DNA of 21,741 nucleotides from positions 1-21,741 of IMG/VR virus record IMGVR_UViG_3300020213_000124; one strand, written 5' to 3'. The stretch is from a virus. Of the stretch, positions 21,108-21,741 are shown one piece after another; within the stretch, counting starts at the first letter, position 1, and each line of letters opens with the position of its first letter. The notes beneath the pieces are model-generated. The model searched no databases. It had not been told where the DNA came from and was given only the letters and a program-made list of their open reading frames with translations. Both the position numbers and the translations under genes were made by a program.

Positions 21108-21741
21108 TTACTTAGCCAAGAACGCTACGTAGCGCTGGCGAACGTTGTTGCGGTACGCCGGGTCTACGGCATATAGCTTCTGGCCGCGCTCGTTTGTCCG
21201 GCCCATTGCCTGGAGGTAATCGGCCTGGGAGCTGAAGGACGGCCCACCGGATTGCGACCCGCTGTTGGCGCCGCTCACGGTAGCGGCCGGTTCCCCCGCG
21301 TTGCGGCGGGTATCGTTGTAGCGCTTCATCAGCGAGTCGACGCCGACTAGAAATTGCCGGCCGGCGAGCATGTCGTTGACTTCGGAGATATCCGGAGCGC
21401 TCATCCCGGTAACGGCCCACGCTAGGGCCTCGTTCAGCTTATCCTTGCCGCCCGCGCGCTCGTATGACTTCAACTCGTTTAGCTCGCGCTGCGCCTTCAT
21501 CCCCGCGACGTATCCGTCAACGACGTTGCGCGGGATGCCATTTTGCTCAAGCGCCGTGTAATCGGAATCGTCCAGCTTCCACGCGGATACGACCTTTTGC
21601 TCCAGGGCGTCGAAGTCTAGCCCGGCGTTCGCCACCGCTTCCTTGACCTCGGCGGCGTCTGCCGGGGCCGCTGCGTCTGCTGGGGCCGCTGCGTCTGCCG
21701 GAGCCGCTGCGTCTGCCGGGCCGGCGGGCACGGGGGCGGCC
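21108..21741 (-). CDS. Scaffold (capsid assembly) protein, T7 gp9-like, 5' end outside window
   Basis: Partial gene: the frame stays open to the right edge of the window. A GTG at 21731 could start it, but the codons before it (Ala-Ala-Pro) continue the same low-complexity stretch, so the true start is probably outside. The visible part opens with an Ala/Pro/Asp repeat (PADAAA units), then a charged helical region, a Gly/Ser-rich linker (about residues 150-168 counted from that GTG) and a basic helical tail containing YLQAMGRTNERGQ and DPAYRNNVRQRY. An acidic, helical body with a basic C-terminal helix that docks on capsid subunits is typical of podoviral scaffolds. T7 gp9 is about 300 residues, so roughly 100 are probably missing. 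It lies just before the head genes, as in T7. The product would guide procapsid assembly and leave before or during packaging. The family call rests on position, composition and the C-terminal motif. Confidence 0.75.
   Translation of the reverse strand, partial: AAPVPAGPADAAAPADAAAPADAAAPADAAEVKEAVANAGLDFDALEQKVVSAWKLDDSDYTALEQNGIPRNVVDGYVAGMKAQRELNELKSYERAGGKDKLNEALAWAVTGMSAPDISEVNDMLAGRQFLVGVDSLMKRYNDTRRNAGEPAATVSGANSGSQSGGPSFSSQADYLQAMGRTNERGQKLYAVDPAYRNNVRQRYVAFLAK
21655..21722 (-). repeat. 18-bp tandem repeat inside the scaffold gene
   Basis: Three near-identical 18-bp units start at 21655, 21673 and 21691, followed by a partial unit at 21709. On the plus strand each reads close to GCGTCTGCCGGGGCCGCT. 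In protein they give the hexapeptide PADAAA. Copies differ by single bases, so the array could expand or contract by slippage without breaking the frame. Confidence 0.9.

Noticed and set aside
21036-21171. Plus-strand AGGAGG followed 9 bases later by GTG and a short basic frame
   Set aside because: It runs antisense into the scaffold gene, is only about 40 codons, and all firm genes are on the minus strand. The AGGAGG is part of a hairpin loop; chance is likely.

Overview
The window is a late (virion and lysis) gene block of a lytic, T7-like podovirus. Every gene I can support lies on the minus strand, so the block reads from right to left. The gene order follows the T7 late region: scaffold, major capsid, tail tube A, tail tube B, three internal virion proteins, tail fibres, holin, small terminase, large terminase. 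Recognition rests on conserved protein stretches. Examples are the Walker A box and nuclease motifs of a T7 gp19-type terminase, the T7 gp10-type capsid motifs, and the gp11/gp12 pair. The host is not shown. High GC, many GTG/GCC-rich codons, an outer-membrane-type lipoprotein signal and a PKHD-type oxygenase are compatible with a GC-rich Gram-negative (proteobacterial) host; this is inference.

Right end to middle (21741 to 12472). A scaffold gene cut by the window edge is followed by a 327-base structured non-coding gap. Next come a small putative head-decoration/head-fibre gene, the major capsid gene, a textbook intrinsic terminator, tail tube A (196 aa) and tail tube B (812 aa, with a discoidin-like insert). 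A gp14-like internal protein and a 1068-aa gp15-like internal protein follow. The latter ends in a T4-type (GH24) lysozyme domain.

Middle (12424 to 5971). A UUCG-capped hairpin separates the 1068-aa gene from a 1361-aa gp16-like ejection protein. After it come two tandem paralogous tail-fibre genes, both with a T7 gp17-type N-terminus and the same domain plan.

Left part (5968 to 1). A 2-oxoglutarate/Fe(II) oxygenase comes first. A lysis cluster follows: a 44-aa lipoprotein, a small coiled-coil membrane protein and a holin. Then come an SGNH-hydrolase spike/esterase, an unknown 93-aa protein, a putative small terminase, an unknown 105-aa beta-rich protein, the large terminase and an unknown 86-aa protein. 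The final 371 bases hold no gene but are dense in direct repeats and hairpins, and may lie next to a genome end or packaging region.

Working together: scaffold, capsid and decoration proteins build the head, and the two terminase subunits fill it. Tubes A and B form the tail that carries the fibres and possibly the esterase spike. The three internal proteins are ejected to bridge the envelope, with the lysozyme domain opening peptidoglycan. Holin plus that lysozyme or an endolysin outside the window, plus the small membrane proteins, release progeny. Many junctions are stop/start overlaps (TAATG, TGATG, ATGA, GTGA), which suggests translational coupling.
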